Shown here: piece by piece, positions 7,656-16,922 of the stretch
Layout: the number at the start of each line of letters is the position of its first letter
Numbering within the stretch: position 1 is the first letter of the stretch
NCBI RefSeq assembly: GCF_963669205.1
Contig: NZ_OY769915.1
Span: 3,632,001 to 3,696,000 of the forward strand
Direction of reading: 5' to 3'
DNA from: an uncultured Roseibium sp.
Lineage (GTDB): Bacteria > Pseudomonadota > Alphaproteobacteria > Rhizobiales > Stappiaceae
Length of the DNA stretch: 64,000 nt
Position numbers and translations under genes: made by a program
Notes under the pieces: generated by a model
Database searches by the model: none
What the model was told of the DNA's origin: nothing
Seen by the model: the letters and a program-made list of their open reading frames with translations, nothing else

Positions 7656-10328
7656 TCAGCCGGACTGTTTGTGCCTGAGCGCCGACTGCGCCGCGGCCAG
7701 ACGGGCAATCGGAACCCGGAACGGCGAACACGAGACATAGTCCAGCCCGACGCTCTCGCAGAAAGAGATCGATGCCGGATCGCCGCCATGTTCACCGCAA
7801 ATGCCGAGCTTGATGTCAGGCCGGGTCGACCTGCCGCGTTCGACACCGATCTTTATGAGTTCGCCGACGCCTTCCGGGTCGAGCGACACGAACGGGTCCT
7901 GCTCCAGAATGCCGCGGCTTTGATAGGTGCCGAGGAATGAGGCCGCGTCATCACGGGAAATGCCGAAAGTCGTTTGTGTCAGATCGTTGGTGCCAAAGGA
8001 AAAGAACTCGGCGGATTCGGCAATCTCGGCAGCTTTCAGCGCCGCGCGCGGCAACTCCACCATCGTGCCGATCTGATAGGTCAGTTCCGTGTCGGTTTCT
8101 CCGGCAACCGCCTTTGCCATCGCCTCGATGCTCTTGCGGACAAGATCCAGTTCGCCTTTCAGGCCGACAAGCGGAACCATGATCTCCGGCACGACGGGGG
8201 CGCCCGTCTTTTTGGCCGCCTCGACTGCGGCTTCGAAAATGGCCCGAGCCTGCATTTCCGCGATCTCCGGATAGGAAACCAGCAGGCGGCAGCCGCGATG
8301 CCCGAGCATCGGATTGAACTCTTCCAGGACCAGAGCCCTGTCGCGCAAACGCTCCGGATCGGCTCCCATCGCCTTGGCAACCTCACCGAGTTCGTCTTCG
8401 GATTTCGGCAGGAATTCGTGCAGGGGCGGGTCGAGCAGCCGGATGGTGACAGGCAGTCCGTGCATGATTTCAAAGAGATCCGTAAAGTCCTTCCGCTGCA
8501 TGGGCAGGAGTTTGGCCAGCGCCGCTCTTCTACCTGCTTCCGTTTCGGCAAGGATCATTTCGCGCACGGCGACGATACGCTCGCCTTCGAAAAACATGTG
8601 CTCGGTCCGGCACAGGCCGATCCCCTCAGCGCCGAACTCGCGCGCCACCTTTGCGTCCTGCGGCGTTTCGGCGTTTGTCCGCACAGTCATCCGCCGGACG
8701 TTGTCCGCCCAGCCCATCAGTGTGCCGAAGTCGCCCGAAAGCGTCGGTTGCAGCATCTTCACCTCACCCGAGAGAACCTGTCCAGTTGCCCCGTCGATCG
8801 TGATGATCTCGCCTTCCTTCAGTATCCTTCCCGCCGCGTTGATGACACCGTTGCGGTAGTCGATGCGAAGCATCCCCGCACCGGCAACGCAAGGTTTGCC
8901 CATACCGCGCGCAACCACAGCCGCGTGGCTCGTCATGCCGCCACGGCTGGTCAGGATGCCCTCGGCCGCATGCATGCCGTGAATGTCTTCCGGGCTGGTT
9001 TCAACGCGCACGAGGATTGTCTTGCGGCCTTCCGCCTTGGCTTTTTCAGCTTCATCGGATGTGAACACGATCGCGCCCGAGGCCGCGCCCGGCGATGCCG
9101 GCAGACCTGTGGTCACGATATCGCGCTCCGCGCCCGGATCGATTGTCGGATGGAGAAGCTGGTCCAGGGCGCCGGGTTCGACACGGCCAATCGCCTCTTC
9201 CTGCGTGATGAGGCCTTCTTCAACCAGATCGACGGCAATCTTGAGAGCGGCCTTCGCCGTGCGCTTGCCTGCACGGGTCTGCAGCATCCACAGCTTGCCC
9301 TTCTCGATGGTGAACTCCAGGTCCTGCATGTCCTTGTAATGCGCTTCCAGTTTTGCGCAGTAGGTCTGGAACTCTGCGAAAGCCTCGGGCATCAGCGCTT
9401 CGAGCGACGGGTTGGAAGACCCGGCCTCAATCCGCGCGCGCTCCGTGATGTCCTGCGGTGTCCGGATACCTGCAACGACATCTTCGCCCTGTGCGTTGAC
9501 GAGAAACTCGCCATAAAGAAGGTTTTCACCTGTCGACGGGTTGCGGGTGAATGCAACGCCGGTCGCCGAGCTTTCCCCCATGTTGCCGAACACCATCGCC
9601 TGAACGTTGACGGCCGTGCCCCAGCTGCCGGGAATGTCATGTAGCCGCCTGTAGGTGACGGCGCGCGGAACCATCCACGAACTGAAAACGGCGCCGATGG
9701 CGCCCCACAACTGTTCCTGCGGGTCCTGCGGGAAAGGCCGCTCGAGCTCTTCTTCGACGAGTGCCTTGAACTTCTCGATTATGCCAAGCCAGGCATCGGC
9801 ATCGATATCCGTGTCGAGAGCAAGCTCGTTCCGCTGCTTGTAGTCCTCGAGGATCTCCTCGAACTCGTGATGGTCGAGGCCGAGCACGACATCCGAGTAC
9901 ATCTGGATGAAGCGCCTGTAGCTGTCATAGGCGAAGCGGCGGTCACCTGCTTCCCTCGCGATCGCCTCCACGGTCTGATCGTTGAGCCCGAGGTTCAGGA
10001 CCGTGTCCATCATGCCTGGCATTGAAACCCTTGCACCGGAGCGCACCGAGACGAGCAAGGGTCTCTGCGCATCCCCGAAGGACCTGCCTGTCGCGGCACC
10101 GACCTTCTCCAGCGCTTCGGCGACCTGCGACTTGAGTTCATCCGGATAGGATTTGCCGTGCTCGTAATACCAGGTGCAGACTTCGGTCGTGATGGTGAAA
10201 CCGGGCGGAACCGGCAGGCCGAGGCTGCTCATTTCCGCAAGGTTGGCGCCTTTTCCACCAAGCAGATTGCGCATTTCAGCTGCACCTTCCGCTTCACCAT
10301 TGCCGAAACTATAGACCCACTTGGCCAT
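7656..10328 (-). CDS. ppdK: Pyruvate, phosphate dikinase
   Basis: An 890-residue cytosolic enzyme interconverting pyruvate + ATP + Pi and phosphoenolpyruvate + AMP + PPi. The N-terminal ATP-grasp begins with MAKWVYSFG and NLLGGKGANLAEM. The phosphohistidine domain has GGMTSHAAVVARG, with catalytic H468 and regulatory T466 two residues before it. The C-terminal PEP/pyruvate barrel carries the CGEHGGD motif and NDLTQTTFG. The start at 10328 is supported by a GAGGAG ribosome binding site; the frame could extend 48 codons upstream, but that extension is unlike the family. Length and motifs indicate a functional enzyme. Confidence 0.97.
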   Translation of the reverse strand: MAKWVYSFGNGEAEGAAEMRNLLGGKGANLAEMSSLGLPVPPGFTITTEVCTWYYEHGKSYPDELKSQVAEALEKVGAATGRSFGDAQRPLLVSVRSGARVSMPGMMDTVLNLGLNDQTVEAIAREAGDRRFAYDSYRRFIQMYSDVVLGLDHHEFEEILEDYKQRNELALDTDIDADAWLGIIEKFKALVEEELERPFPQDPQEQLWGAIGAVFSSWMVPRAVTYRRLHDIPGSWGTAVNVQAMVFGNMGESSATGVAFTRNPSTGENLLYGEFLVNAQGEDVVAGIRTPQDITERARIEAGSSNPSLEALMPEAFAEFQTYCAKLEAHYKDMQDLEFTIEKGKLWMLQTRAGKRTAKAALKIAVDLVEEGLITQEEAIGRVEPGALDQLLHPTIDPGAERDIVTTGLPASPGAASGAIVFTSDEAEKAKAEGRKTILVRVETSPEDIHGMHAAEGILTSRGGMTSHAAVVARGMGKPCVAGAGMLRIDYRNGVINAAGRILKEGEIITIDGATGQVLSGEVKMLQPTLSGDFGTLMGWADNVRRMTVRTNAETPQDAKVAREFGAEGIGLCRTEHMFFEGERIVAVREMILAETEAGRRAALAKLLPMQRKDFTDLFEIMHGLPVTIRLLDPPLHEFLPKSEDELGEVAKAMGADPERLRDRALVLEEFNPMLGHRGCRLLVSYPEIAEMQARAIFEAAVEAAKKTGAPVVPEIMVPLVGLKGELDLVRKSIEAMAKAVAGETDTELTYQIGTMVELPRAALKAAEIAESAEFFSFGTNDLTQTTFGISRDDAASFLGTYQSRGILEQDPFVSLDPEGVGELIKIGVERGRSTRPDIKLGICGEHGGDPASISFCESVGLDYVSCSPFRVPIARLAAAQSALRHKQSG

Positions 10329-10605
10329 CTGAAATCTCCTCGCGTGGCAGCAGAGGCGCGACGCCTCCAGCTCATTGTTGCGCCGCACATACCTGCTACG
10401 GCAAAGGATTGTCTTCAAGTCCTTTTTTGGCGGAAAGCCGCATTGTTTCGACAGAACAACAGCAATTTCCAACGCAGAGCAAAATCAAATGGATTTAAAC
10501 CCTCAGAAAGTTTCGCACACGCCTTGCCGCTGGGCCTTAAAGACGCCATTCTCAACAGCGATAAGCGACAAAATGATTGCCCATCGACCGAGCATGCGAG
10601 GACAT

Positions 10606-12390
10606 ATGACTGATTTGGCCGGCGCCGTTTCCCGGATTCACCGCAAGAATTCGCGTCTAAAGGTTCTTGCGCTGGCGAGCACGATGGCATTCGCGCCTTT
10701 TTGCGCCGCGGCGGACACGGACTCCAAGGCGCAGGTCTTTGGCACACCCTCGAACTTGCCGCTGACCCTGTCCGGAAGTTATCTGTCCGGCCGCCTCGCC
10801 GGTTTTCAGAAAGACTATGGTCATGCTGCGGCGTTCTATGAAGAAACACTCGCAGCCGACCCGACCAATACAATGCTTCTGGAGCGGACGTTCCTGCTGA
10901 AGCTGGCCAATGGCAACGTTGACGAGGCCGTCCACTACGCCGGGGAGCTTGAAAACGCCGGCTTGCAGAACTTCCTGGCCCAGCTCGCGCTCGGCGGACA
11001 GCAGATCATCGACGGAAACTATGACGAGGCCGATCAGTCGCTCGCCAATGGACGAAACGGTCCCCTCGCCCAGCTGTCCATCGGAATCTCCCGCGCCTGG
11101 TCGCTCTACGGCAACGGCAAGATCGACGAGGCCATCGAATTGATCGACAACCTGCGCGGTCCGGACTGGTTCGAAGTCTTCAAGGCGACGCACAAGGCTC
11201 ACTTGCAATTCGCCGCCGGCAGGAACCAGGATGCACTGGAAACGATCGAAGGTGCCTATGCACTCGATCAGGCCGCAATCCGGGTTGTCGATGCCTATGC
11301 GCGCATACTCGCTGCAAACGGCCGGCAGCAGGAGGCCATAGCGGCGCTCGATCAATACGACCAGCAGTTCCGCGGCCACCCCAAGATCGCACAGACCAGG
11401 GCGTTCCTGGAAAGCGGTGATGTCGTCCCGCCGATGGTCTCGGACCCGGCACAGGGCATGGCTGAGATCCTTTATGGTCTGGGTGCCGTCATCGGCCGCG
11501 ACGGCGGCGAGGAATTGTCAACCTCCTACCTGCAGCTTGCGCTGCACATGGACCCGACAGCCGAGTTTGCCGCGATTGCGCTCGGGAGCGTCTTTGAACG
11601 CATGGAGCAGCCTGCGCGCGCAATCGACGCCTTCATGCGCGTTCCCGACGACAGTGTTCTGAAGCGCGAAGCAGAGATCCAGGTCGGGCTGAATTTCAAT
11701 GCGCTTGAGAAGGTCGACGAGGCCCGCAGCCACCTGGAAGTGTTGATAGAAAAGGATCCCGCAGACCTGGAAGCCGTGGTCGCGCTCGGGAACATTCTTC
11801 GCTCGCATGAGATCTACGACGAAGCCGAAACCATCTATTCCCAGGGGATCGACACGATTTCCGAGCTGGAAGCCCAGCACTGGCTGCTGATGTACTTCCG
11901 CGGTATCACCCGTGAACGTCTCGGCAAATGGGACATGGCTGAAGCCGATTTCCGCAAGGCGCTTGAGCTCAACGAGAACCAGCCCCTTGTCCTCAACTAC
12001 CTCGGGTATTCGCTTGTCGACCAGGGCCTCAAGCTCGATGAGGCACTTGAGATGATCAAGACGGCGGTGGAGTTGCGCCCCACCGACGGCTACATCGTCG
12101 ACAGTCTCGGCTGGGTCTATTTCCGGCTTGGACGGTACGAGGAAGCGGTCAAGGAACTCGAAAGGGCAATTGAACTGCGCCCGGCCGATCCTGTCATCAA
12201 TGACCATCTCGGCGATGCCTACTGGATGGTCGGCCGCCGCAACGAAGCGCGCTTCCAGTGGAACCATGCGCGGGATCTCGGCCCGACCGAAAAGGACCTG
12301 CCGAAGATTCTCGACAAGATCGCCAATGGTTTGCAGGAACCCACCGTGACGGACGCCGCCAAGGCAAAGAGCGACAACAACGGCGGGTAA
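10606..12390 (+). CDS. Exported tetratricopeptide repeat protein
   Basis: A 594-residue protein with a basic N-terminus and hydrophobic stretch (LKVLALASTMAFAPFCAAA, about 21-39) resembling a signal peptide, then many TPR helices across residues 60-580 (for example the repeats around YIVDSLGWVYFRLGRYEEA and INDHLGDAYWMVGRRNEA). TPR proteins scaffold protein-protein contacts; the partner here is unknown. The ATG at 10606 has a GAGGA site six bases upstream; earlier in-frame ATGs lack one. It ends 11 bases before ispE and is probably cotranscribed. TPR-ispE adjacency is common in Hyphomicrobiales. Confidence 0.88.
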   Translation: MTDLAGAVSRIHRKNSRLKVLALASTMAFAPFCAAADTDSKAQVFGTPSNLPLTLSGSYLSGRLAGFQKDYGHAAAFYEETLAADPTNTMLLERTFLLKLANGNVDEAVHYAGELENAGLQNFLAQLALGGQQIIDGNYDEADQSLANGRNGPLAQLSIGISRAWSLYGNGKIDEAIELIDNLRGPDWFEVFKATHKAHLQFAAGRNQDALETIEGAYALDQAAIRVVDAYARILAANGRQQEAIAALDQYDQQFRGHPKIAQTRAFLESGDVVPPMVSDPAQGMAEILYGLGAVIGRDGGEELSTSYLQLALHMDPTAEFAAIALGSVFERMEQPARAIDAFMRVPDDSVLKREAEIQVGLNFNALEKVDEARSHLEVLIEKDPADLEAVVALGNILRSHEIYDEAETIYSQGIDTISELEAQHWLLMYFRGITRERLGKWDMAEADFRKALELNENQPLVLNYLGYSLVDQGLKLDEALEMIKTAVELRPTDGYIVDSLGWVYFRLGRYEEAVKELERAIELRPADPVINDHLGDAYWMVGRRNEARFQWNHARDLGPTEKDLPKILDKIANGLQEPTVTDAAKAKSDNNGG

Positions 12391-12401
12391 GCAGATCAAG
12401 G

Positions 12402-13283
12402 ATGACCGCGTTGAGAAGTGCCGCACCGGCGGCCGAACTGGCGCGCGCCAAGGTCAATCTGGCGCTGCACATCACCGGACAACGGACGGACGGCTACCAT
12501 CTGCTTGAATCGCTGGTCGTATTTCCGCAGATTGGCGATCGGCTGTCCGTAGAAACCTCCGAAACGCTTGAACTTGTCATCGAGGGCCCGTTTGCCCACG
12601 ATCTGAAGGGCCCTGCCGGGGAAAACCTCGTCGTCAAGGCGATCTGTCTTTTCGCAGATGCCGCCGGCCTCGACCCGCTGACACTCAAAGTGACGCTCAG
12701 CAAACGGCTTCCGGTGGCGTCCGGCATTGGCGGCGGTTCCAGCGATGCGGCAACAGCGCTCAGGCTGCTGGAACACCATACGGGGACCTATCTCGACGAT
12801 GATCGCCTGCACGGGATTGCGTTGAAACTGGGGGCGGACGTACCTGTTTGTCTCACATCGCAGCCCCAGATCATGCGCGGCATTGGCGAAGACGTTTCGC
12901 CCGCCCCGCAACTGCCCCAATGCGGAATGGTGCTGATCAATCCAAGGATAGAGGTTTCAACACCAGGCGTATTCAAAACATTGAAAAAAAGAAGCAATCC
13001 CGGTCTACCCAAATTCCCGGAGCGCCTCGACGCGCTTCCGGAACTCGTTGACCTGCTCAGGCGATGCCGAAACGATCTGCAGCAACCCGCGGTCGATCTT
13101 TGCCCTCAAATCGGAGATGTTGTCGAGGCTCTTGAGACCGAAGAAGGCGTCGTTCTTGCGCGAATGTCGGGTTCAGGTGCCACCGTGTTCGGTCTGTGCG
13201 AAGCTGGCCGGGAAATGGAACTGGAGCGTTCACTCCGCGCGCGTCGTCCCGATTGGTGGGTAGCTTCGGGACGATTGGCCTGA
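12402..13283 (+). CDS. ispE: 4-diphosphocytidyl-2-C-methyl-D-erythritol kinase
   Basis: GHMP kinase of 293 residues that phosphorylates the 2-OH of CDP-methylerythritol in the MEP route to isoprenoids. The N-terminal AKVNLALHITGQRTDGYH and ATP-binding loop PVASGIGGGSSDAA (104-117) are diagnostic; the catalytic-site stretch GADVPVCL lies near 145-152. The ATG at 12402 follows an AAGG site and sits 11 bases after the TPR gene. Downstream, convergent, lies a polyprenyl diphosphate synthase that consumes the same isoprenoid pool. Confidence 0.96.
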   Translation: MTALRSAAPAAELARAKVNLALHITGQRTDGYHLLESLVVFPQIGDRLSVETSETLELVIEGPFAHDLKGPAGENLVVKAICLFADAAGLDPLTLKVTLSKRLPVASGIGGGSSDAATALRLLEHHTGTYLDDDRLHGIALKLGADVPVCLTSQPQIMRGIGEDVSPAPQLPQCGMVLINPRIEVSTPGVFKTLKKRSNPGLPKFPERLDALPELVDLLRRCRNDLQQPAVDLCPQIGDVVEALETEEGVVLARMSGSGATVFGLCEAGREMELERSLRARRPDWWVASGRLA

Positions 13284-13354
13284 TCAGCCTTGCTTGACAT
13301 GGAAGACCGGGGCGCGATCGACCTGCGCACGCGCTGCTGGCAGAACCGAACCGC

Positions 13355-14374
13355 TCAGCTGACCCGCGAAATACAGAATGCCACGGTATCGCCCAACGCA
13401 TCGTTGTAAGATCCTTGCGGCAGGGACTCGAGTGCTTTCAGGGCCTTGTCGCCATAGTCACGTGCCCGGCTGACGGTCTCTGAAAGGGCATCGTATTTTT
13501 TCAGAAGCTCGATTGCCTGCTCCAGATCGCCGTCTTCGACACCCTCGCCCTCGAGGCAGCGTTTCCAGAACAGTCTGTCTTCATCGGTTCCGCGCGCCAC
13601 GGCCAGAACCACGGGCAACGTGATCTTGCCTTCGCGGAAGTCGTCGCCGACGTCCTTGCCGAGATCTGCCGACGAGCCGCCGTAGTCGAGGGCGTCGTCA
13701 ACCAGCTGGAAAGCGTAGCCGAGTTCCAGTCCGTAGGTCCGGGCAGCCAGTTTGGTGGCGTCGCTCTGATCCGCGATCACCGGACCTACCTCCGCCGCTG
13801 CAGCAAAAAGCGCAGCCGTCTTGGCCTCAATGACACGCAGGTAATCCGCTTCCGTGGTACCCATATTCTTTGCCGCACCCAGTTGCAGCACCTCCCCCTC
13901 GGCAATGATGGCGGAAGCCGATGAAAGGATACTGAGCGCTTCGAGCGAACCGACGTCGACCATCATCTTGAAGGCTTGGCCCAGAAGATAGTCACCGACC
14001 AGAACGCTTGCCTGATTGCCCCAGAGTTTCCGGGCCGCCAGCTTGCCCCGGCGCATGTCGCTCTCGTCAACGACATCATCATGCAGAAGCGTTGCCGTAT
14101 GCATGAACTCGACACTCGCGGCCAAAACGACGTGACCGCTGCCCTGGTAGCCGAACATGTCCGCGAATGCGAGCGTCAGCATGGGCCGCAGACGCTTGCC
14201 GCCGGACGAGATCAGGTGCTTGGCAATCTCCGGGATCAATTCCACATTGGAGCCGGCCTTGGACAGGATCAGTTCGTTCACGTCCGCCATGCCCGGCGAT
14301 ACGAGATCGACGAGCGGCTGTATGCTGGGACGGCGCGACTGGCTGTCAGAATATGTTGTTGCGACAACGGCCAC
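13355..14374 (-). CDS. Polyprenyl (octa-/decaprenyl) diphosphate synthase
   Basis: A 339-residue trans-prenyltransferase that builds the long isoprenoid side chain of ubiquinone. The first aspartate-rich motif DDVVD is at 99-103, the second DDALD at 226-230, and GGKRLRP at 58-64. Length matches the IspB/DdsA family. Chain length (C40 vs C50) is not certain from motifs; decaprenyl would be usual for Hyphomicrobiales. It is divergent from DUF2007 and convergent with ispE. Confidence 0.93.
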   Translation of the reverse strand: MAVVATTYSDSQSRRPSIQPLVDLVSPGMADVNELILSKAGSNVELIPEIAKHLISSGGKRLRPMLTLAFADMFGYQGSGHVVLAASVEFMHTATLLHDDVVDESDMRRGKLAARKLWGNQASVLVGDYLLGQAFKMMVDVGSLEALSILSSASAIIAEGEVLQLGAAKNMGTTEADYLRVIEAKTAALFAAAAEVGPVIADQSDATKLAARTYGLELGYAFQLVDDALDYGGSSADLGKDVGDDFREGKITLPVVLAVARGTDEDRLFWKRCLEGEGVEDGDLEQAIELLKKYDALSETVSRARDYGDKALKALESLPQGSYNDALGDTVAFCISRVS

Positions 14375-14549
14375 TTATGGCACTCCTCGAATATTTGAGC
14401 GGACAATATGGCGCTAAGGGCTCCGGGGCAAGACGCCAGCACGTTGACAAACTGTTGAAATGCCACAAACACATGATTTTGCTGTAAACCTGTTCGCAGG
14501 GGTTTTTAAGGCAATCCCGCAATCGTAAGCCGCTAAACCCGGAAAACAT

Positions 14550-14786
14550 ATGGAAGAACTTGTCAGAACGAATGATCCGGTCCTCATTTCATTCCTGGAA
14601 TCGATCCTCGGGGAAGCCGGAATCAAGCATTTTGTCGCAGATGGCAATATGAGCATCATGGAAGGATCACTGGCTATGATCCCGCGGCGCATCCTGGTTG
14701 ACAGCGACCAGATCCACAAGGCGCGCAGCCTTGTCCGAGATGCGGGCCTCGAACACGAATTGCGGCCTGTCAAAGATCAGAATTGA
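14550..14786 (+). CDS. DUF2007 domain small protein
   Basis: A 78-residue cytosolic protein beginning MEELVRTNDPVLISFLES, matching DUF2007, a family annotated as putative signal-transducing protein with no proven role. The stop is directly followed by the ATG of the methyltransferase (one base between), so the two are translationally coupled. The order polyprenyl synthase (divergent), DUF2007, methyltransferase recurs in related genomes. Confidence 0.88.
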   Translation: MEELVRTNDPVLISFLESILGEAGIKHFVADGNMSIMEGSLAMIPRRILVDSDQIHKARSLVRDAGLEHELRPVKDQN

Positions 14787-14787
14787 C

Positions 14788-15588
14788 ATGGTTGCTTCAG
14801 AAGATGCAGGTGCCCAAGCCGTAACACGCGATGCCTTCCTGGGTGGCCGGGTGCATGTCTATCAACCCAGACGAGGCCGCCATCGCGCAGGCCTGGACGC
14901 GGTCTATCTCGCCGCTGCGCTGCCCGAAACGCTTGAAGGGCACGTGGTGGATCTGGGAGCCGGCGTCGGCACGGCGGGTTTCTGTGCCGCCGCACGCTTG
15001 CCCGGCATTACCGTAACACTGGTTGAGATCGACGATACCGTCCTGGCGCTGGCCGAACGTGCGCTGTCCGATCCCGATAACGCGCGTTTTTCCGATCGTG
15101 TCCGCCTGCTTTCTGCCGACATAACCGCCAAGGGCAGCGTTCGCCACGCCTCCGGTCTTGTGCCCGCCATGGCTGATCACGCCATCATGAACCCGCCTTA
15201 CTACGAAGCTGAAAAATTTCGCGCCTCGCCCAATGCGGCTCGGGCGGATGCGCACATGCTCGATGAAAGGGGTCTCGAACCCTGGGCGAAAACGGCAGCC
15301 GACATCGTGCGCGACGGCGGCAGCCTGACAGTCATCTTCCGTGCCGACGGTCTGCAGGAACTCCTGACGGTTCTGAAGGGGCGTTTCGGCGCAACCGATG
15401 TGATCCCGCTTCGACCGCGTCCAGATGCCCCCGCGACGCGCGTACTCGTGCGCTCTGTTCGCGCAAGCAGGGCGCCGCTCAGGCTTCTGCCGGGCTTTGT
15501 CCTGCACGAAGGCAGCGGCTCTGATTTCACCAGCCAGTCCCGCGCCGTCATGCGCGACGGGCTTGGACTGGGCCTGACGGCACGTTGA
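14788..15588 (+). CDS. tRNA1(Val) A37 N6-methyltransferase-like protein (TrmN6/YfiC type)
   Basis: A 266-residue Rossmann-fold methyltransferase. The SAM-binding DLGAGVGTAG is at 55-64 and the catalytic NPPYY at 135-139, the [N/D]PPY motif of N6-adenine/N5-glutamine methyltransferases. The N-terminus GGRVHVYQPRRGRHRAGLD is typical of TrmN6-like proteins. The target tRNA position is inferred from the family only. The start ATG 14788 immediately follows the DUF2007 stop. Confidence 0.87.
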   Translation: MVASEDAGAQAVTRDAFLGGRVHVYQPRRGRHRAGLDAVYLAAALPETLEGHVVDLGAGVGTAGFCAAARLPGITVTLVEIDDTVLALAERALSDPDNARFSDRVRLLSADITAKGSVRHASGLVPAMADHAIMNPPYYEAEKFRASPNAARADAHMLDERGLEPWAKTAADIVRDGGSLTVIFRADGLQELLTVLKGRFGATDVIPLRPRPDAPATRVLVRSVRASRAPLRLLPGFVLHEGSGSDFTSQSRAVMRDGLGLGLTAR

Positions 15589-15600
15589 GCGCAAGTGCCG

Positions 15601-15873
15601 TCAATGCATCAGGATTTCGCCATCTGCAAAGCGGAAATCGACGGGATCCATGAGGTTCTGATGGGCAACGCGAACGGAATGGATCCGCCCTTCGATCTCC
15701 CGTTCCCAGAAGTCCAGAAATTTTGTCAGTTCGGGAAATTGCGGCGCCAGGTCTTCCGTCTGCCACAGAAAGCTTTGCAGGAATTTCGGATGATCGGGAA
15801 GCCGGTAAAGGATTTCGGCCGTCAAAAGGCCATATCCCAGGAAGCGCTTTTCAAAGTCTGAGCTGGTTTTCAT
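15601..15873 (-). CDS. Usg family protein
   Basis: A 90-residue protein matching the Usg family of Hyphomicrobiales (conserved GYGLLTAEILYRLPDHP, LAPQFPELTKFLDFW and HSVRVAHQNL). The family is named after a tryptophan-operon-linked gene, but no activity is established. The ATG at 15873 has an AAAGGA ribosome binding site; the in-frame GTG/ATG further upstream adds residues unlike the family. It is convergent with the methyltransferase gene, with 12 bases between. Confidence 0.87.
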   Translation of the reverse strand: MKTSSDFEKRFLGYGLLTAEILYRLPDHPKFLQSFLWQTEDLAPQFPELTKFLDFWEREIEGRIHSVRVAHQNLMDPVDFRFADGEILMH

Positions 15874-16021
15874 GCCAATCCTTTCTTTGTTGCCAAGAAA
15901 GAGTGTCACGGAAAAGCGGTTAACCAAACCCGACTTTTAGCTAATTCCTGTTTATTAACAGCACTTTAGCAGCATTCAACAGCAACTGCTAACAATTCTG
16001 CCAGATAGTCTCAGACGCGTA

Positions 16022-16372
16022 TTACCGGCTCTGAATCAGGGTCAGATACCCGAGAAAGGCGTCGATGTCGTCCGCTTCAAAGGCCACTTCCGGCATGTTT
16101 TCATGGCCGGTCACGATGCCTTCCGCAAGCGGCTCTTCCAGGCTTTCCAACGGATAGAGTTTCGACAGATCCCGGAATGCCGGAGCCCCCGGCTGCGCGC
16201 TGACATCCTCCTTGCCGACGGCATGACAGGTGGCGCAATGGATCTGCGCAAGTTCTTCTCCCGTCGCAAGGCTGATCGGATCGGACGGATACGCCCCATC
16301 GGATGCCTGCGCGCCATGTCCTGCCAGAATGATCAAGACGCTTGTGAGAAACAGCCTGCTGCCTGCCACCAC
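16022..16372 (-). CDS. Small c-type cytochrome
   Basis: A 116-residue periplasmic monohaem cytochrome. A hydrophobic signal segment (about 5-23) precedes the haem motif CATCH at 46-50, and a downstream Met in ENMPEVAF is the likely sixth ligand. The C-terminal helix IDAFLGYLTLIQ is typical of class I cytochromes. No oxidase or dehydrogenase is adjacent, so redox partners are unknown. To its right lies the composite repeat element at 16455. Confidence 0.85.
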   Translation of the reverse strand: MVAGSRLFLTSVLIILAGHGAQASDGAYPSDPISLATGEELAQIHCATCHAVGKEDVSAQPGAPAFRDLSKLYPLESLEEPLAEGIVTGHENMPEVAFEADDIDAFLGYLTLIQSR

Positions 16373-16454
16373 ATTTCCTCCCTCGAATCGAACCTAGGAA
16401 ACATAGATGTTTCGAGAGGTTCTGCACATTAGGTCATCCCCTGATGCCGCCCAC

Positions 16455-16739
16455 TGCTGTCCGGTTTAGCTCGGAGTTGATTGAGCGAGGCCATCCCCAG
16501 TCACTGAACTTGTCATTCCGGCTGAAGCGCAGCGGAAGGCGGAAACCAGTAATCACCTGGTTTTCCGTCGTGTCTCAGTCTCTGGCCACAACGGGTACTG
16601 GGTCCCGGTCTTGCCGCGCGTGCGGCAAACCGGGATGACACATCGGGGAAACAATTCCGCATCCCGGTTTGGCGCTGCACGGAATTACGGGGCTTTCTCA
16701 ACGACATAAGTTCGACAGTGTTTTCTAAACCGGACAGCA
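16455..16739. mobile_element. Inverted-repeat-bounded element (285 bp), non-coding
   Basis: The ends are a perfect 15-bp inverted repeat: TGCTGTCCGGTTTAG at 16455-16469 and its complement CTAAACCGGACAGCA at 16725-16739. No transposase-like frame lies inside. The interior carries the repeat described at 16510-16641. The structure suggests a MITE or a deleted insertion sequence into which another repeat family inserted. Only one copy is present in the window and no clear target duplication is visible. Confidence 0.6.
16510..16641 (+). repeat. Interspersed TTGTCATTCCGGC-type repeat, copy 2
   Basis: It starts TTGTCATTCCGGC and ends CCGGGATGACAC, an imperfect inverted pair, and contains a hairpin TTGCCGCGCGTGCGGCAA at 16612-16629. 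It is related to the minus-strand sequence at 4052-4185, sharing GCGCAGCG, GGCGGAAACC and the terminal blocks. It lies within the 285-bp element. Confidence 0.65.
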
Positions 16740-16922
16740 ATGGATGCCGACAAGCCGCGATGATGAGGGTATGACCGCAAGACATCACGTGCTAGGTCGT
16801 CTAGACGGCCAGCGAAAACCGGTCAGATCCGGGTCTCCATGTCTTGCCGTACTTTGGTCCGGGCTGACCTTGATGCTGTCCGGCCTATATGATGCCGGAA
16901 AACCAAACGCCCAGGAGACGCC

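Noticed and set aside
7974..9644. Long open frame of about 556 codons on the plus strand opposite ppdK
   Set aside because: It is antisense to a clearly conserved enzyme, has GC-rich codon-shadow composition and no family resemblance.
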